From Liolophura sinensis (lineage: Eukaryota > Mollusca > Polyplacophora > Chitonida > Chitonidae): a stretch of 64,000 nt of DNA. Shown one piece after another: positions 46,040 through 60,200 of this stretch; positions within the stretch are counted from its first letter, which is position 1, and each line of letters opens with the position of its first letter. A program made the translations under genes and the position numbers. Below the pieces are notes generated by a model that saw only the letters and a list, made by a program, of their open reading frames with translations, made no database searches and was not told the DNA's origin. The DNA is taken from assembly GCF_032854445.1 (NCBI RefSeq), contig NC_088307.1:3284001-3348000 (forward strand). Direction: 5' to 3'.

Positions 46040-46968
46040 TGAATGATCAGTACACATTCCCCTTTACCAAACCTCTGGATAAAGAATCCATCCATGATCG
46101 GTACAAATTTTTCATACAATACCGTCCTCCATAGAGGATCTATCATTGATTATTACGCATTTTTCCAGACCCAACAAAAGCTCTCCATAATGGATGTGTC
46201 CTTTCCCCAGTAACACCGTCCTTCATCAAACAAGATTTCAGTCTGCCTAATGCATCCCAGTATGATCAGGAAAAATTTTCTTTACCTGGCAAACTCACGA
46301 TAAAGGATCCAACTATGATTAGTAAACATTTTCTTTACCAGGCAAACTCACCGTAAAGGACCTTGGTATGATCAATAAATATTTTCTTTACTACACAAGC
46401 TCACCGTAATCGATTACAGTATGATCGGAGAATATTTTCTTTATCCGGACAAGCTCACCATAAAGGATTCTACTATGATCAGTAAATATTTCCTTTACTA
46501 GACAACCTCAATGTAAAGCATTCTATTTTGACACTTTCTTTACTAAACAAGTTCACTGTAAAAGATCCCAGTTTGAGCAGTAATCATTTTCTTTACCAGT
46601 TAAGCTCTCCATAAAGGATCCTACTATGATCAGTAAACATTTTCTTTACCAACTAACCTCGGCATACAGGATTATTCAATAATCAGTAAACATTTTCTTT
46701 ACCAGCTAACCTCGGCACACAGGATCATTCAATGATCAGTAAACATTTTCTTTACCAACTAACCTCGGCACACAGGATCATTCAATGATCAGTAAACATT
46801 TTCTTTACCAACTAACCTCGGCATACAGGATCATTCAATAATCAGTAAACATTTTCTTTACCAACTAACCTCGGTATACAGGATCATTCAATAATCAGTA
46901 AACATTTTCTTTACCAACTAACCTACAGGATCATTCAACGATCAGTAAACATTTTCCATATCAGGCAA
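46040..46968. repeat. ~53-60-bp minisatellite 3' of the glutamine-rich gene
   Basis: The right part is near-perfect 53-bp units (CATTTTCTTTACCAACTAAC, CTCGGCACACAGGATCATTC). The left part is older, longer units with the same ATGATCAGTAAA core. It may lie in the 3' untranslated region. Confidence 0.88.
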
Positions 46969-47126
46969 GCTCTGAGAAACATATTCTTCTGATTATCTCT
47001 GTGGTATGCATTTTCAGTTCACTCGACTTCAGATGTTCAATCAAACTGTGACTAACTTGAGAAACTGGCATTGTAATAAACTTTGTCATGTCGGGAAGCG
47101 AATTAAGCCTTCAGTGTGAGTCAAAA

Positions 47127-48299
47127 CTAACTGGGAGAGCCAGGTTCTTCCATACCTAGGGTCAGCAGGGGGACCAGATCAGACAACAACACAGCCTCAT
47201 TTCCTTGTGTCTGTCCCACTCCCTGAGCGGCTAGTCCCTCAAGGGCAGGTAACTGGTCCACCACTGGATACAAGTCTGGAGCTACTCCCCCTGAAGGTGC
47301 TGGTGGCATGATTCCAACAGAGCCCTGCATACTATGTTGAGCTTCAGCACTGGATGGGGATATAACTTGCTGTAATTGTTGTTGTTGTTGATGTTGCAAT
47401 GCGGAGGAAAGTGAATGGGCATGTTGCTGGGTTGTGCCGTTCTGCTGCAGGATGGACGGTCTCACTTGTGACTGTGTGGACACATACTGCTGCAGCCAGC
47501 GGGCCTGGGACTCCGCTTCTGTGGCACGATCCTGCTGCTCATCTTGAACTTGCGGAGAGGACTTGCAGGGCGAACAGACGCCAAGCTGAAGTGGCTCGGG
47601 CTGACATTGCTGCTGTTGCAGCTGGGGAAAGGCCACCTGAGATTGACCCAGCTGCTGCTGTCTCTGTTGTAACTGAGATAAACGATGTTGCTGCTGTTGT
47701 TGTAGCCCAGTCAGTTGTTGCGGAGCAGAATGAGGCACAGGAGCCGCACCAACATGGGTTGGGAACGTCAGGCCAGCAGCAGAGAGGTTTGGCAGGGCGC
47801 TTGATGCGACGCTGGATGGGCTGGCCCCACACCGCACCAATGTTTGGTTTAGTAGGTTCACGGAAGGCAACAACATAGACTGCAGCAGAAGACTGTACTG
47901 TATGTCCTCCATCAGAGAGGACTGTGGGCCTGCTGATGACTGTGGACCTGCTGGCATGCCAGGTACACCAACGGGAGGTTGCGATGTGAACGAGGAAGCT
48001 TGCATGATACCTGGGGGGATCTGACCAGATGCAGGCTGGGAAGTTGCAGCAGACACTGGCATGCTAGGCAGAGCAGGTACTTGACCAGGTCCAGACTGAG
48101 AGGCTCCTGGGATGCTCCTGGGGAAACCACCTATCTGTCCAGGTGCAGGCTGTGATACTGAGGGAGCACTACCTGTAGACTGAGCCATCACAGGATTCTC
48201 CTGGTATGCCTCAGCTGCTAGTGGACGCGTCGGGTTGACCACCTGGATGGGAGGTACCTTGATCTTACTCGGACTCAATACCTGGGTCATTTCAGCACC
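47127..48299 (-). CDS. Last exon of the glutamine-rich gene
   Basis: 390 codons after acceptor TTTCAG. Starts GAEMTQVLSPSKIKVPP, then repeats of Ser/Gln/Pro-Gly-Gln, a hydrophobic patch (SLLLQSMLLPSVNLLNQTL), and Gln-rich stretches (LQQQQQHRLSQLQQRQQQ). Stop TAG at 47129-47127. Long frames on the other strand here are shadows. Confidence 0.9.
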   Translation of the reverse strand, partial: GAEMTQVLSPSKIKVPPIQVVNPTRPLAAEAYQENPVMAQSTGSAPSVSQPAPGQIGGFPRSIPGASQSGPGQVPALPSMPVSAATSQPASGQIPPGIMQASSFTSQPPVGVPGMPAGPQSSAGPQSSLMEDIQYSLLLQSMLLPSVNLLNQTLVRCGASPSSVASSALPNLSAAGLTFPTHVGAAPVPHSAPQQLTGLQQQQQHRLSQLQQRQQQLGQSQVAFPQLQQQQCQPEPLQLGVCSPCKSSPQVQDEQQDRATEAESQARWLQQYVSTQSQVRPSILQQNGTTQQHAHSLSSALQHQQQQQLQQVISPSSAEAQHSMQGSVGIMPPAPSGGVAPDLYPVVDQLPALEGLAAQGVGQTQGNEAVLLSDLVPLLTLGMEEPGSPS

Positions 48300-51200
48300 C
48301 TGAAACAGGGAACAGCGTTTGTGTGCATGTGATTTGTGGCTCAAAACTGAACTCAGCAGACATCTGTTCAGCTACAAAATGAACTTCAGCCAACAAAGGA
48401 TTCAATCAAAGACGCCCAGGTGCCGAAACGTTCATAAAATTTAAGTTGTCCTAAGTAATATTTTTTCACCTCTGTCAATCGCATTGTACCTGTACAAATT
48501 GCCGTTTTTCATATTTGCCACCCTATAAATCTGAACTATTTATGCCAGTAAAATCTGGCTTTCTTTTTAATTCTTGCATTTTATAGCTGCTCTCTTTATG
48601 AAATCACAGAGGTTTGCCTATAACAGAAACTGGACCCTAAGAGATACATTTACCATTGTGGACTTCAAAGATATCAAAAGATATTTGGAGCTATATTGAG
48701 ACAATATTTTGCAAGGCAGTATCAGAATTGGTAGCAGTAACCCAAATGACCATTTTCAGCTCTTGCCAGGTCTATTTCATGGTGAACATTACAAAAATAT
48801 CTTGATGACGAATGACCACTATATAAGCAATCCCCACGACTGGGGGTGGTGGTACATGCCCCTTTGCTATAGCCTACAGAATCTGAAAACTGACTCATAA
48901 CGGGGAGTATCACACACTATGAAGAGTTCAGTGAGTGAGTGAGTGCTTGGGGTTTAATGTCGTACTTAACAATTTTTCAGTCATATGACCATGAAAGAGT
49001 CCTTAAGAGCGCGTGTAATGTGCCTCCCTGTTGCAGGCCGCATTTCCATCGCTCTTTCATCACGTTTATCTAGTGCTGCTTCACTGAAACGACTTACAGA
49101 AGGCAAGTAAGCGGGCCCACCCTAGTCAGGCATATCGTGAATTGGACATATTCAGCTTGCTGGGTATGTTGTTCTCATCTAAGGAACATATGAAATACTG
49201 ACTTCTCCAAGCAGAAGGTTTAGTCACCGGCTATCAAAACAAAGTGCATGTTTTAGGATTTAGAATGCTAATTTGCTCAGACTTGATTTACTTGTTGCCA
49301 GCACCATTTAAGTTTATTTTTTGCCTGTCAATGGCAAAAATCACCAAAAGGTAGACGTGGAAATTTCAAGCCCTGTTCATTCCTAAACCATGGAAGAGTG
49401 TGAACATACAACATACTCTGAGCTGCCTTTTTAATAATTCAATTAGTTTTTTTAAATTCATGCATGAAATTAGCTCATTCGGATGTACACTGTTATACAG
49501 AAACATTAATAGAAACATTAAGGGTTTCCTGCTAATAATAACAGCATTAACCACTCTAGTATCAGAGATCTTTCATTTTCACTTTCTGTAAATACACTAA
49601 AACTTTTTCCAGGATATACATGTACTGTCATTCAAGGACTCACAAGTCAGAAACTAAGCAAAAGAGCTCCAATCTAAGGGGAGGTAACATCCTTTTCCAT
49701 ACCCTCTCAAACACTCACCAGACTGCTGACAGATGGCAGGGTAGAGGCAGTAGACGGGTTCAGTACATCTCCCGATGACACCGGCTCTCCTGAACACACA
49801 AGTTACATTGAAAACAACATTACTACACAAAATGATGTTCCCAGCAATTTATAAACACACATCATGATTGCTGCATAGATCGGGTTTTATTGAACACTGA
49901 CCAAAATAAACAGTTTTCCGTTAAAAGTGCAGGATGACACTCAGAAATGTGATGGTATGACACAGTGGTGATGTCATAAGCCGTGAAGTTGACGCTTTTT
50001 TCCAAGGGGTGGTGGGGGGTGGGGGGGGGGTGGAGGGGGGGGGGGGGGTAAATCAACGCTTATATACATACATGTAAGTGAGTCTATAGAATAATCCACA
50101 TTATCCATAATCAATTTTCATTCTAATGATTTGAAAAGGAAATCAAGGAACTGAAGTCATGTTTTGTGGACATACATGTGCTCTTATTTAGGTATTATCC
50201 CCATTACAAACTTCACTGATGTACCACAAGAGACCGTCACAATGTTCCCACTTGAAGCTCTGTACTGGACAGTCTCCAATAAAATCTGGCCCAACAATAC
50301 TGACATCAACGTCCTGAAATCACTAACAACTTGCTGAAAGGTGCAATGACAAAGTCTAGCTTTTCAAATATCTAATCTATAGGAAAACAAAAACCTTTGT
50401 CGTGCTCAAATTCAAACAGTGGACATAGTTCATACTCCTTACAGCACGTGCCAATCTCCACGTTCACTTTACATCACTGTCACTCCTTGACAAGTTTGAC
50501 GTTTGGAGCCTACAGGAAACACGTTTGTTTGTTCAGGTTCAGCATCACCATGGTTCTTGTGGGTCTGTGTAATCAGCATTCATCAATAAAATTGTTCTAT
50601 GACTAAAGCTGTTCATACTTTAGAAGACAAGAATGCATGTGTGTCAAGTACTGCTAGAAACAAAGGTGAAGACGGATTGTTCGTGTTTTCTGACATCACT
50701 TCCTAACTCATCACCGTGACGACCCCAGTGACCTAAGCACTGTTCAAGATTTCTGTACAAATTTTGCCGGTAGACGCAGTGATGGAGAGCGAAGGTGCAT
50801 AGGAACACATGCGCTGTAAAGGGTATGTACATGGCCAAGTACTTACCACCAGTTGTAAGCTCACTGAGTTTTGAGCTCAGCCACTTGATGTCCATTTCCA
50901 GAGTCATCAGACTATCCACAATGTCAAGGTCACTGGTGGTGGCATGGATTAACTGCTCCAGCAGACGCTTCCTGAAACACAGTCACCACAGTCCATGGGA
51001 AATAAAGTCTCAACCAAACCTGTACATTTTTCATTCTTTGCAGTCTTCTCTTTAGTTTATCATCTTAAAAAATGATAAAGTAGTTTACTTGGTCGCCTGA
51101 AATGTTTTCTTCATATACAGCTACATGTATGCCAACTGAAATATTTAGTTATTTATTTGATTGGTGTTTTATGCCGTACTCAAGAATATTTCAATTATAC

Positions 51201-54200
51201 AATGGCGCACAGGGGAAACCCATGACCATCTGCAGGTTGCTGGGGGCCTTCCTACGTACAACCAGGGAGGAATCCAATTAAAATAAATTCATAAGAAAGC
51301 AAACCTTTGATAAGCACTTAACAAATGCACATGTGTGAAGTTTCAAGTTGAATAATTGTTTTTTTTTTTTTTTTAACATTTTAGTCTTAACTTTCCCAAT
51401 TCAGAATAACCCAGATATTAAAAGAATATACAATACATTCATATCTGCAAAAAAAAAAAAATGGGTATAAAGTTTTTCAGTAATCACACTTTATTTATGT
51501 TTACTTTCACTTCAGTACAGTAGCTCACATCAACTTTTTAGAACTTATCTTTATTTCCTCCACGGCATAAGTATTTTTGTTCCAAATGTAGGTAAAATCC
51601 TCCGACAACAAGTTACAATAACCAAAATTTCCAAATGCACACACACCTGAAAAAAACATACTGAAAAAAGCATACTATACACCTCAGCATACTATACACC
51701 TGTGGCTGGAGGTACATGTACATCATACACAGCTCACAAAGATTCATTACAAACTCTCTTACCGTTTAATTTGCAGTACATCACGCGTTATCTTCATCTC
51801 CTGGAGTTCCAGTTCACCAAAGATGGAACCAGAGTCTGACTGTTCGGCAGCTGTCCCCCTGCCGTCCAATGCCATGGCTGCTGTTACTCCTCTACCGTCT
51901 GCCTCCTCACTCTCTAGCTGTGGACACAGAAACACACTCAACTTTCTCATTGTCTTACAGCAACGTCCAAAAGTTTTTAAATCACTATTAGACCACACCA
52001 ATTTATACTTTGGTTTTACAAGCAGAATGAAACTTTTCCATTGTCATAGGTGGGTATAAAAATAAAAATAAGACTGACAAATCATCTAATTTATGGGAAA
52101 TTTGGACTGCCACAACAATTTTTCTTCTCCAAGACATGCTTACTGGATCAGAAAATGTCTACATTTGACAGAAAAACTTAGTTGATTATCAACTTTGTTT
52201 TTATTTCCAGTTTTGGACATTTTCGTGTCAGCTAACCAGGAGCTCTGGCATCCTCCACCCATACATCTACCCATCATTGTTCAAGTGACAACCACCCATA
52301 CATGTACATCTACACATCATTGTTCAAGTGACAACCACCCATACATGTACATCTACCCATCATTGTTCAAGTGACAACCACCCATACATGTACATCTACA
52401 CATCATTGTTCAAGTGACAACCACCCATACATGTACATCTACACATCATTGTTCAAGTGACAACCACCCATACATGTACATCTACACATCATTGTTCAAG
52501 TGACAACCACCCATACATGTACATCTACACATCATTGTTCAAGTGACAAATTCCTGCGTATGGCAACCAACAATCAATGAACGATCTCCCCACACAGGTT
52601 TTACCTGCAGCTGTGGATTCCAACACAAGTCATTAGGGTCAAAGGTTTCAATCAGCTGTTTGATGGCCGATTTAAGGCTTTCTGACTTGTTCCCCAGTTC
52701 CTGAAGGATCACTGGCACTCTAAGGGTACATGTGCCAAACAAAACAGAAGTTACATGTCAGAACATCGGATGTTAAATATGAATAAAAATGCTTAAAAAC
52801 AGCATCACCCTTAGAGGACAGAATGCCGTTTCTAAGGTGAGCGATACTATTTACACACTTATAATTCTTCTCTTGCTTGACGGGCATATAGATGTTAGAG
52901 AACAAACTACTGTGGTAATCGGCTAAAAATCTGTCCAGGCATAGGTTGCTCAAGTATCCGATTCTGAGAGTTCTACTGATCCTAGAAAAGCTGGGGTTTG
53001 AGGTTTGTTCTGAATGCTTGTTTGACACTGGAGAAATATGTGTTTCAGCACAAAAAGTGTTATTTTTGTAGCTTACCCAAGCAACACACTTTAAAAGAAA
53101 CTGCAAGTAGAACTGTGACAGGAAACAGAGGCCTATTCTGAACGTCTACACTTACCCTGGGAGGTGATACAGAGTGATACATAACCGCAGAGCTTTCCCT
53201 TCAAACATCCATGGGACATTGTACCTGACCGATAAAAAAAAACCCCCACAGGATTAGGGATTGTTGTTTGCACAGATGAACACAAAGTGACCTGTGTACC
53301 ATGTTGTGAAGGAGGGGCACACAGGGACTGTTGGGGAGACAACTGAGCAAATGTTACAAGGTAATTACAGGTTTTGTTTGATATGAATCTTACGCTGTCC
53401 TTAAGGATATTTCCTACGTATAATTGCAGCCAGGTGTTCTACCTAAAATATCACAGAAAAAATTTAGGTCACTTCACACCTGACAAACCTCTTAATCAAT
53501 TGTCATGGCAAAAGCAGGCTGTAAGAGCTCGTTTATTTTTTAACAATCCACCACGCTGTTGGTGGCGTTGTAGCTTTCTGGAAAAAAAAAACAGAATTGT
53601 TTGATTGTATGGCCAATAAATGTCCAAAAATGATGAAATCATACTATTAAAACATTACCAATAAGCACAGAAATTGCTCAAAAAATTTAAGATAGCTTTT
53701 AGACAGCCATGCGGATAATGTTGACAGTTTTATATTGCCACCGAGGTCCTACCAACTGTGATACGGAGGAATACAGATTCTCTGCCCAAGGCCTGTATGA
53801 GCCAAGACATTGTATGACAGCTGACAGACAAGCAGCTTTAACCTTGAGTTCATACACTTAATTTCACACTTCCAAGCTTTTCAAGACTCTTTGAGTCTTA
53901 AAATTCACAATTTCAAGGCTACTCTGAATAAATATTTCTCACATACATTTCACATTGCACATTTTATGTTAATGTGATGACAATACCGCATTTTGAGTAA
54001 TTCTAGATAAGGGATGTCTGACGAATTTCAATTAGCAACACTGCATTTCTTTAGCCATGGTGCTATGGTGTCACCATTTGCGATTTATCGCACTGTCGTT
54101 GCTGCTCAGATTTTGCTCCCTATACTGTAATGTTTTATCATATTTCACATATACACAATTTCAAGGACACTGGAAAACACATTCCCACAAGATAATGTCA

Positions 54201-57200
54201 GCAATATAGAAAACTCCAGCTCAGGTTGGTTCTCTAGGCTCAATGTAAAGGTTTTCCAGGTGCAACCTCAAAAAAAAAATCCAGAGTTTCCCACCCTGGA
54301 AAAGATACTTTTATGTCCAGGCTTTTTAAGGGATTCAGTCTGCTCCTTAGTGATGCTCGATAGTTCTTGACAACAGCTTCTGTAGAATCCCACTGGAAAA
54401 CCAGGTGAGTGAGTGAGTGCTTGGGGTTTAATGTCGTACTCAACAAGTCTTAGGTGTGACTCGATCAAGGATTGATCCTGGATATACCGGTCCCGAAGCG
54501 GACGGAAAACCAGGTCACTGCCAATCGTTTAACATGGCAGTATAAAACAACCAACCGTATTACCCAAACAAGAATTCAGAAGATTAACGTTTAATCTGTT
54601 GTCTATACTTTACCTCGATATACCACGTTATGTTAAAACGGGCAGGTTAACAATACTGTACTGTAAAGAGGGTATGTCACAACGGCAAAGGGGCATGCCT
54701 CCGTTGTTGTATGAACATACCTTCAGTTCTGATTATTGTGTTGAGGTAAGATTGTACTGTGACTTACATGCCAAGCTCTGTGAACAGCTCGGGATATTCT
54801 TTACTGGAAATCACCTCCCTGCTCAAATCCAGCTTCTTTTGTCGCAACTGCCAATAAAAAGCAAATAAGATGTACCAGTGCATCTCAATGGTTAAATACC
54901 AATTTTAATACTTGATTATTTGTCATGAATTCTATTCATGTCACCATTCCTTTAAACTGACAGACCTGTAAGCAAATCAAATTTTGCTGAAATAGTATTT
55001 TTGTGGTTGATCTCTTGAGGATTGTGTTTTTCTTCACAATGGGTGGCATGTGTGACAAGCGCAGGAGCCTACAAGCACCCAAATGATATTTGTTGATCAT
55101 GCTGATGGTGTTCACCAAATTGTCTTAATGAATCTCACATGGGTTAGAATCAATACACTTAACACTTTGTCTGATGTTGCAATTCAAAGAATTCTCTTCA
55201 TGTGAGAGTTGCTTTACAAAGAAAAACGTAAAAATGCAAAAAAAAGTTTAACTGAAACAATATTTTTGTGGATCTCAATCTTCTTCTTGTTGTTTGGTGC
55301 AGTACTGTAAAGTACTTATCATTCGCTGGAATTTATTTTCGCGGATTTCCTCCAAAAATGTTTGCAGGAATTAATTTTCACGTATTTAAGAGAATACTGA
55401 AAAACAGATTTTAAAATCTTAAAATTTTCCAAGACATAATATGGCCGAAATTATTCAAGCACATCAAACAGGTATCATCATGGGTGGCTTTAATCCTCCT
55501 TTGTTTCCTGCGGTGTCGCTAATCCTCGTAATCTGGATCAGAGGTTAAAACAATGGGGGATGGATTATCACTGGGTAAGAAAATTACTTTCGCACCTACC
55601 GTGAACAGTACTCAAACAGGTGTCACTTCTTTTCGAATCATTGATGAGTACTTTTAAACACCTGGCAAAGTGACCTGTCACCTTTTGAGCAGTTCAATAC
55701 AAAACATTGGCGCCAGTCACTCATTCTTTATCAAGCAAAACAGTTTTAAATTGTTTAATAATTTTTCAATTTCAATCGTCCTCTGTAGCAGGTTAGAAAC
55801 CACAATCATTGCCGTAGCTGTCAAACGGCCATTGTGTTGTTGTACCAAGCCTTAGCACCAGAGTTATATATTTAACCATAATTTCTCTTCCATGCTGCTG
55901 AAAAATTTAGCTGGCCCGGCAGGCTTTCTTAGCACAACTCCAGTCACCCTGGCAAAGATTTCACTTCATTATTACTACTACCTGTAGTATATGATTCAAT
56001 ATCAGATATTTTTTCGCTGAAATTATTTTTCCACGGTAAATTATTGACCGAGAAATCCGCAAAAATTAGTTCCAAGCGAAAATTAAATACGTCACAGTAT
56101 TCCTCCTCGTAACGGGTTGCGTTTTTGAAATGCACATGCATCATAAAATGCAAAATAGCATTTTGTCAAATATTACAGGTATCCCAATGGATACTTGCGG
56201 AAGATGTTTACCGGTATCCCAACAGATACTTGTGGAAGATGTTTACAGGTCCCCCAATAGATACTGGCAGAAGATGTTTACAGGTATCCCAATGGATACT
56301 TGTGGAAGATGTTTACAGGTATCCCAATAGATACCTGTGGAAGATACTTGTGGAAGATGTTTACAGGTATCCCAGAAGATACTTGTGGAAGATGTTTACA
56401 GGTATCCCAGTAGATACTTAGGGAAGATACTTGTGGAAGATATTTACAGGTATCCCAGTAGATACTTGTGGAAGATGTTTACAGGTATCCCAGTAGATAC
56501 TTAGGGAAGATGTTTACAGGTATCCCAATAGATACTGGCAGAAGATGTTTACAGGTATCCCAATAGATACTGGCAGAAGATGTTTACAGGTATCCCAATG
56601 GATATTTGCAGAAGATGTTTACCTGTATCCCAATAGATACTTGTGGAAGATGTTTACCTGTATCCCAATAGATACTTGTGGAAGATGTTTACAGGTATCC
56701 CAATAGATACTTATGGAAGATGTTTACAGGTATCCCAATAGATACTTGTGGAAGATTGGGTGTTTTTTCTGCAGTCAAGACTATTTTACTTATACGATGG
56801 TAGGCAGCATTATGGTGGGAGGAAACCAGACTAATCTGCATCAAAAGAGTAAGGGCAGATGTTAAAGCTGATTTTAGTCAGACTGGTTCAATCCAGAACC
56901 TAGCTGAGCACATAAAATACAGTTCCTGGCCAGCTTATTCCTAACCATAGCAAAATCAGCAAGAGCGGGATTTGAAAACGCATTAGTTGGCTAAGAAGCT
57001 CCTGGACCGGTATTACATGTAATTTCCATACTGTTGTAGAAAACATCAACCTATGCTGATAAACCAATGTTGAAGTCACAGATAAAAAAAAAAACATATA
57101 ATGAAACTGTACATCTTACACTTGAGACATTGTAACCATTCGTATGCAGTTTATGAATTCTTACCACAGATCGAAGTTTATCGAATTCCCAGAAGAAAGC

Positions 57201-60200
57201 CGCGATCTCCGCGCTCGCCAAGTATGGCTTGTTGTTGAACTTCACCAAGTGGACGGTATATTCACTGGTCAATTCAACCCTGTCGGGAAAAGTCAGGGGA
57301 TTTCAAACGCCATAGTCACATTTCATAAATACATGTACATACACTGTAAATCTTCAACCTTTTCAATAAATGAAATCACTTTTTGTGGTCAAATTTATAC
57401 ATACAATTATTATGAAAATAACACCAAAAAATGATTTGCTTTTGTCAATAAAGACAAAAATTTCATAAAATTATGCAGATTATTTCTGTACACCCCCTAG
57501 TTTTTTTCAGAATGGTCACTGAGGAAGCCAAAAAGGTTAACGAATTCGGGTATATGTTTAAACTGATTGCCTGACAATTTATTCGAGACCTTTTCATACA
57601 TAAGATGGCAGCCATTTTTATAGATGGAGGAAACCAACGTGCTTGGGGTACATAACCAGGTTTGGAAAGTTAATACTTAAACATTTTTCCACTTATGGTG
57701 CACGATTTTAAAGGCTGACAGGCTGCTTTCAATGAAACATTAGACTATGTAAACATCCAGTTGAATGTTGCTGACCTGCGTTCTGTGGGTGAGGCCCAAC
57801 AAACAGTGGTAGTGGTGGAATCTACAAATTCTCGGCATTTTCAAGGCTGGGTTTGAACCCTTGCTTCGGGCTGCCGAAAAGTAACAGTGGCCCTAAAGTG
57901 CAGGCTTGGAATGAAGTTATATCTTGTATAATGTGTGACGATAATTTTGAAACACCTGGCACTGTTCACTAAATCTGTCCTAAAAAGTTTTCAGCCGACA
58001 ATTCGTTGCACTTGCTTTATTTCTCCTAGCAAAGTACAAATGTTTTTTGATCACATTCTCTTAACTTAGCCTTAATGATTTCCGCTTTCAATGCAACTTT
58101 GACACATATTATCAATGTAAATAATGAAGTCATCATCAAGATTTTTCAGTCATTTGAAAAAGAGAAACAAAATTTTACCTCTTGACAAATCTTGGACGGC
58201 TGGCAAGTAGGGCTGCTTGGCTTGCGGCCTGTTTTTGTAAAGCTGCTAGCATCTGGAAACACACACAAAAAAACATAATAATATTATTTATTCATATGAT
58301 GGTAGTTTACCACTATTTTCCCTGAGTACATGCACATGACGATCAGTTCCATATAGAGGAAACCACAGCATATATGCACATGACGATCAGTTCCATATAT
58401 AGGAAACCACAGCGTACATGTGCATGACGATCAGTTCCATATAGAGGAAACCACAGCGTACGTGCGCATGACGATCAGTTCCATATTGAGGAAACCACAG
58501 CGTACGTGCGCATGACGATCATTTCCATATTGAGGAAACCACAGCGCCCGACATGAACTATCAAACTTTCCCATTGTCGTGACTGACATGTTTGACAGAC
58601 AGACTGGCACATCATGTTGATGGTAGACAAATGGTCTTCAATGAACACACAAGGGCTGTATATCTGAAATATTTAACATTGGTTTAACCAAACAAACATT
58701 GTCATGACTGACAAATTTGACAGACAGACTGGCACATCATGTTGATGGGAGACAAATGGTCTTCAATGAACACACAAGGGCTGTATATTTGAAATATTTA
58801 ACATTGGTTTAACCAATCAAACAAACAAATTCAAGCTAACTCATTACTCCCTTTCACAAACATGATGGACTCAAAACTCACTGAGCTATATGTACCAAAA
58901 GACAAAAGGAAATGTATGACCACCATTTTATCTAATGTTTGATCTGTAAAAATGCACTTTCTAATTAAAGCGCAAAAAGGCCTTTAAATGATACTTCCGA
59001 TACCAACATGTAGATTTTTCTAAGAAATTTATGAAAAATTCACAAAACAACTCTTCAGTGGCCCTCATACAAATGGATGAATCAATTAGAACTAAGCCAA
59101 ATGTATTAGATAAAACATGCTAAAGTTGACAGGTAGTATTCCCTATCAACTGCTGACAATCTTTCAAACTACATTAACTTACAAGTACATGTACTTTCTT
59201 GGGGTGTAATAATAATAATAATAATAACAATAATAAAATTAACTTAGACTCCGTAGTCCATTCTACCATTTAGGCTGATCCTCCATGGAAGTGAGAACGT
59301 AAATATACACTATTCACATATATGTACAAGTTAAAAATGAATCAGCTAAAAACACTCATCCAATTTTTTTACTTAAACATTAAGAGTTTAGTTTATTTTT
59401 TGATACATTAAACATTATGTTCTCAAATGAGGTGAAATCCATCAGCTTAAACATCTGCCACCTTTTAATTTTAATATCATTTATGTCCAGTCCAGTTTAG
59501 GCTGTAAAGCTCTAACCATTTTGTTCTTGTTTCTGCCACCTTCCCCCCACCCACCCCCTCCTCTTTTTTTTTTGTTTTGTTTTGTTATTTTGCCAGCTCC
59601 AGCACTCCCAATAAAAGCTGTACTCTTGTTTTACAAGTTCCACATGCTCAGTGCAAACCCATTTAGCACTAGCTGACAGATTAGCCCGCCCTGATTAAGC
59701 CACCTACACACTGGGCTAACCTTATCTTGACCTGCATACTATATCCCCTTGGTATACCTGAACATATACACCCAGCCAATAAAATCAATCAACAGGACAA
59801 AAGCAGGACAATACCGTTTTGATTGCCACAGAAAGGGACCTGGCCACAGAGAATGAAAGGCGTTGACCAACCGTGAACATGTCTGTAAATATTTAATGCT
59901 TCTCGGTCCAATTATGCTAATTAGGCACTCGTGCAAAATACCCCAAATGACCTAATATTTCCTCCATAAAAGTGTATTTTTAGGGCCAAATAAACGTCAC
60001 AAAATACTTTTTTTTGTGCTAATACTTACAATTTGCCAGTATCATCATCCCATGTCCCAAGCAAACCTCAAAAAACCTTTCTAAACCCAACAGAACTCTC
60101 AGAATCAGGAAATATGGGCAAGTTAGTCATGGAGGAAATCTATGGTCATTTCTCAGGTATTGCACGAATATTCACAGCATTCCCTTCACTCTTGAAAATC

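Noticed and set aside
47399-47878. 159-codon plus-strand frame
   Set aside because: It is antisense to the last exon of the Gln-rich gene and reflects its GC-richer codons.
56125-56421. 98-codon plus-strand frame of YRYPNRYLWKM-type repeats
   Set aside because: It is produced by the 35-bp minisatellite.
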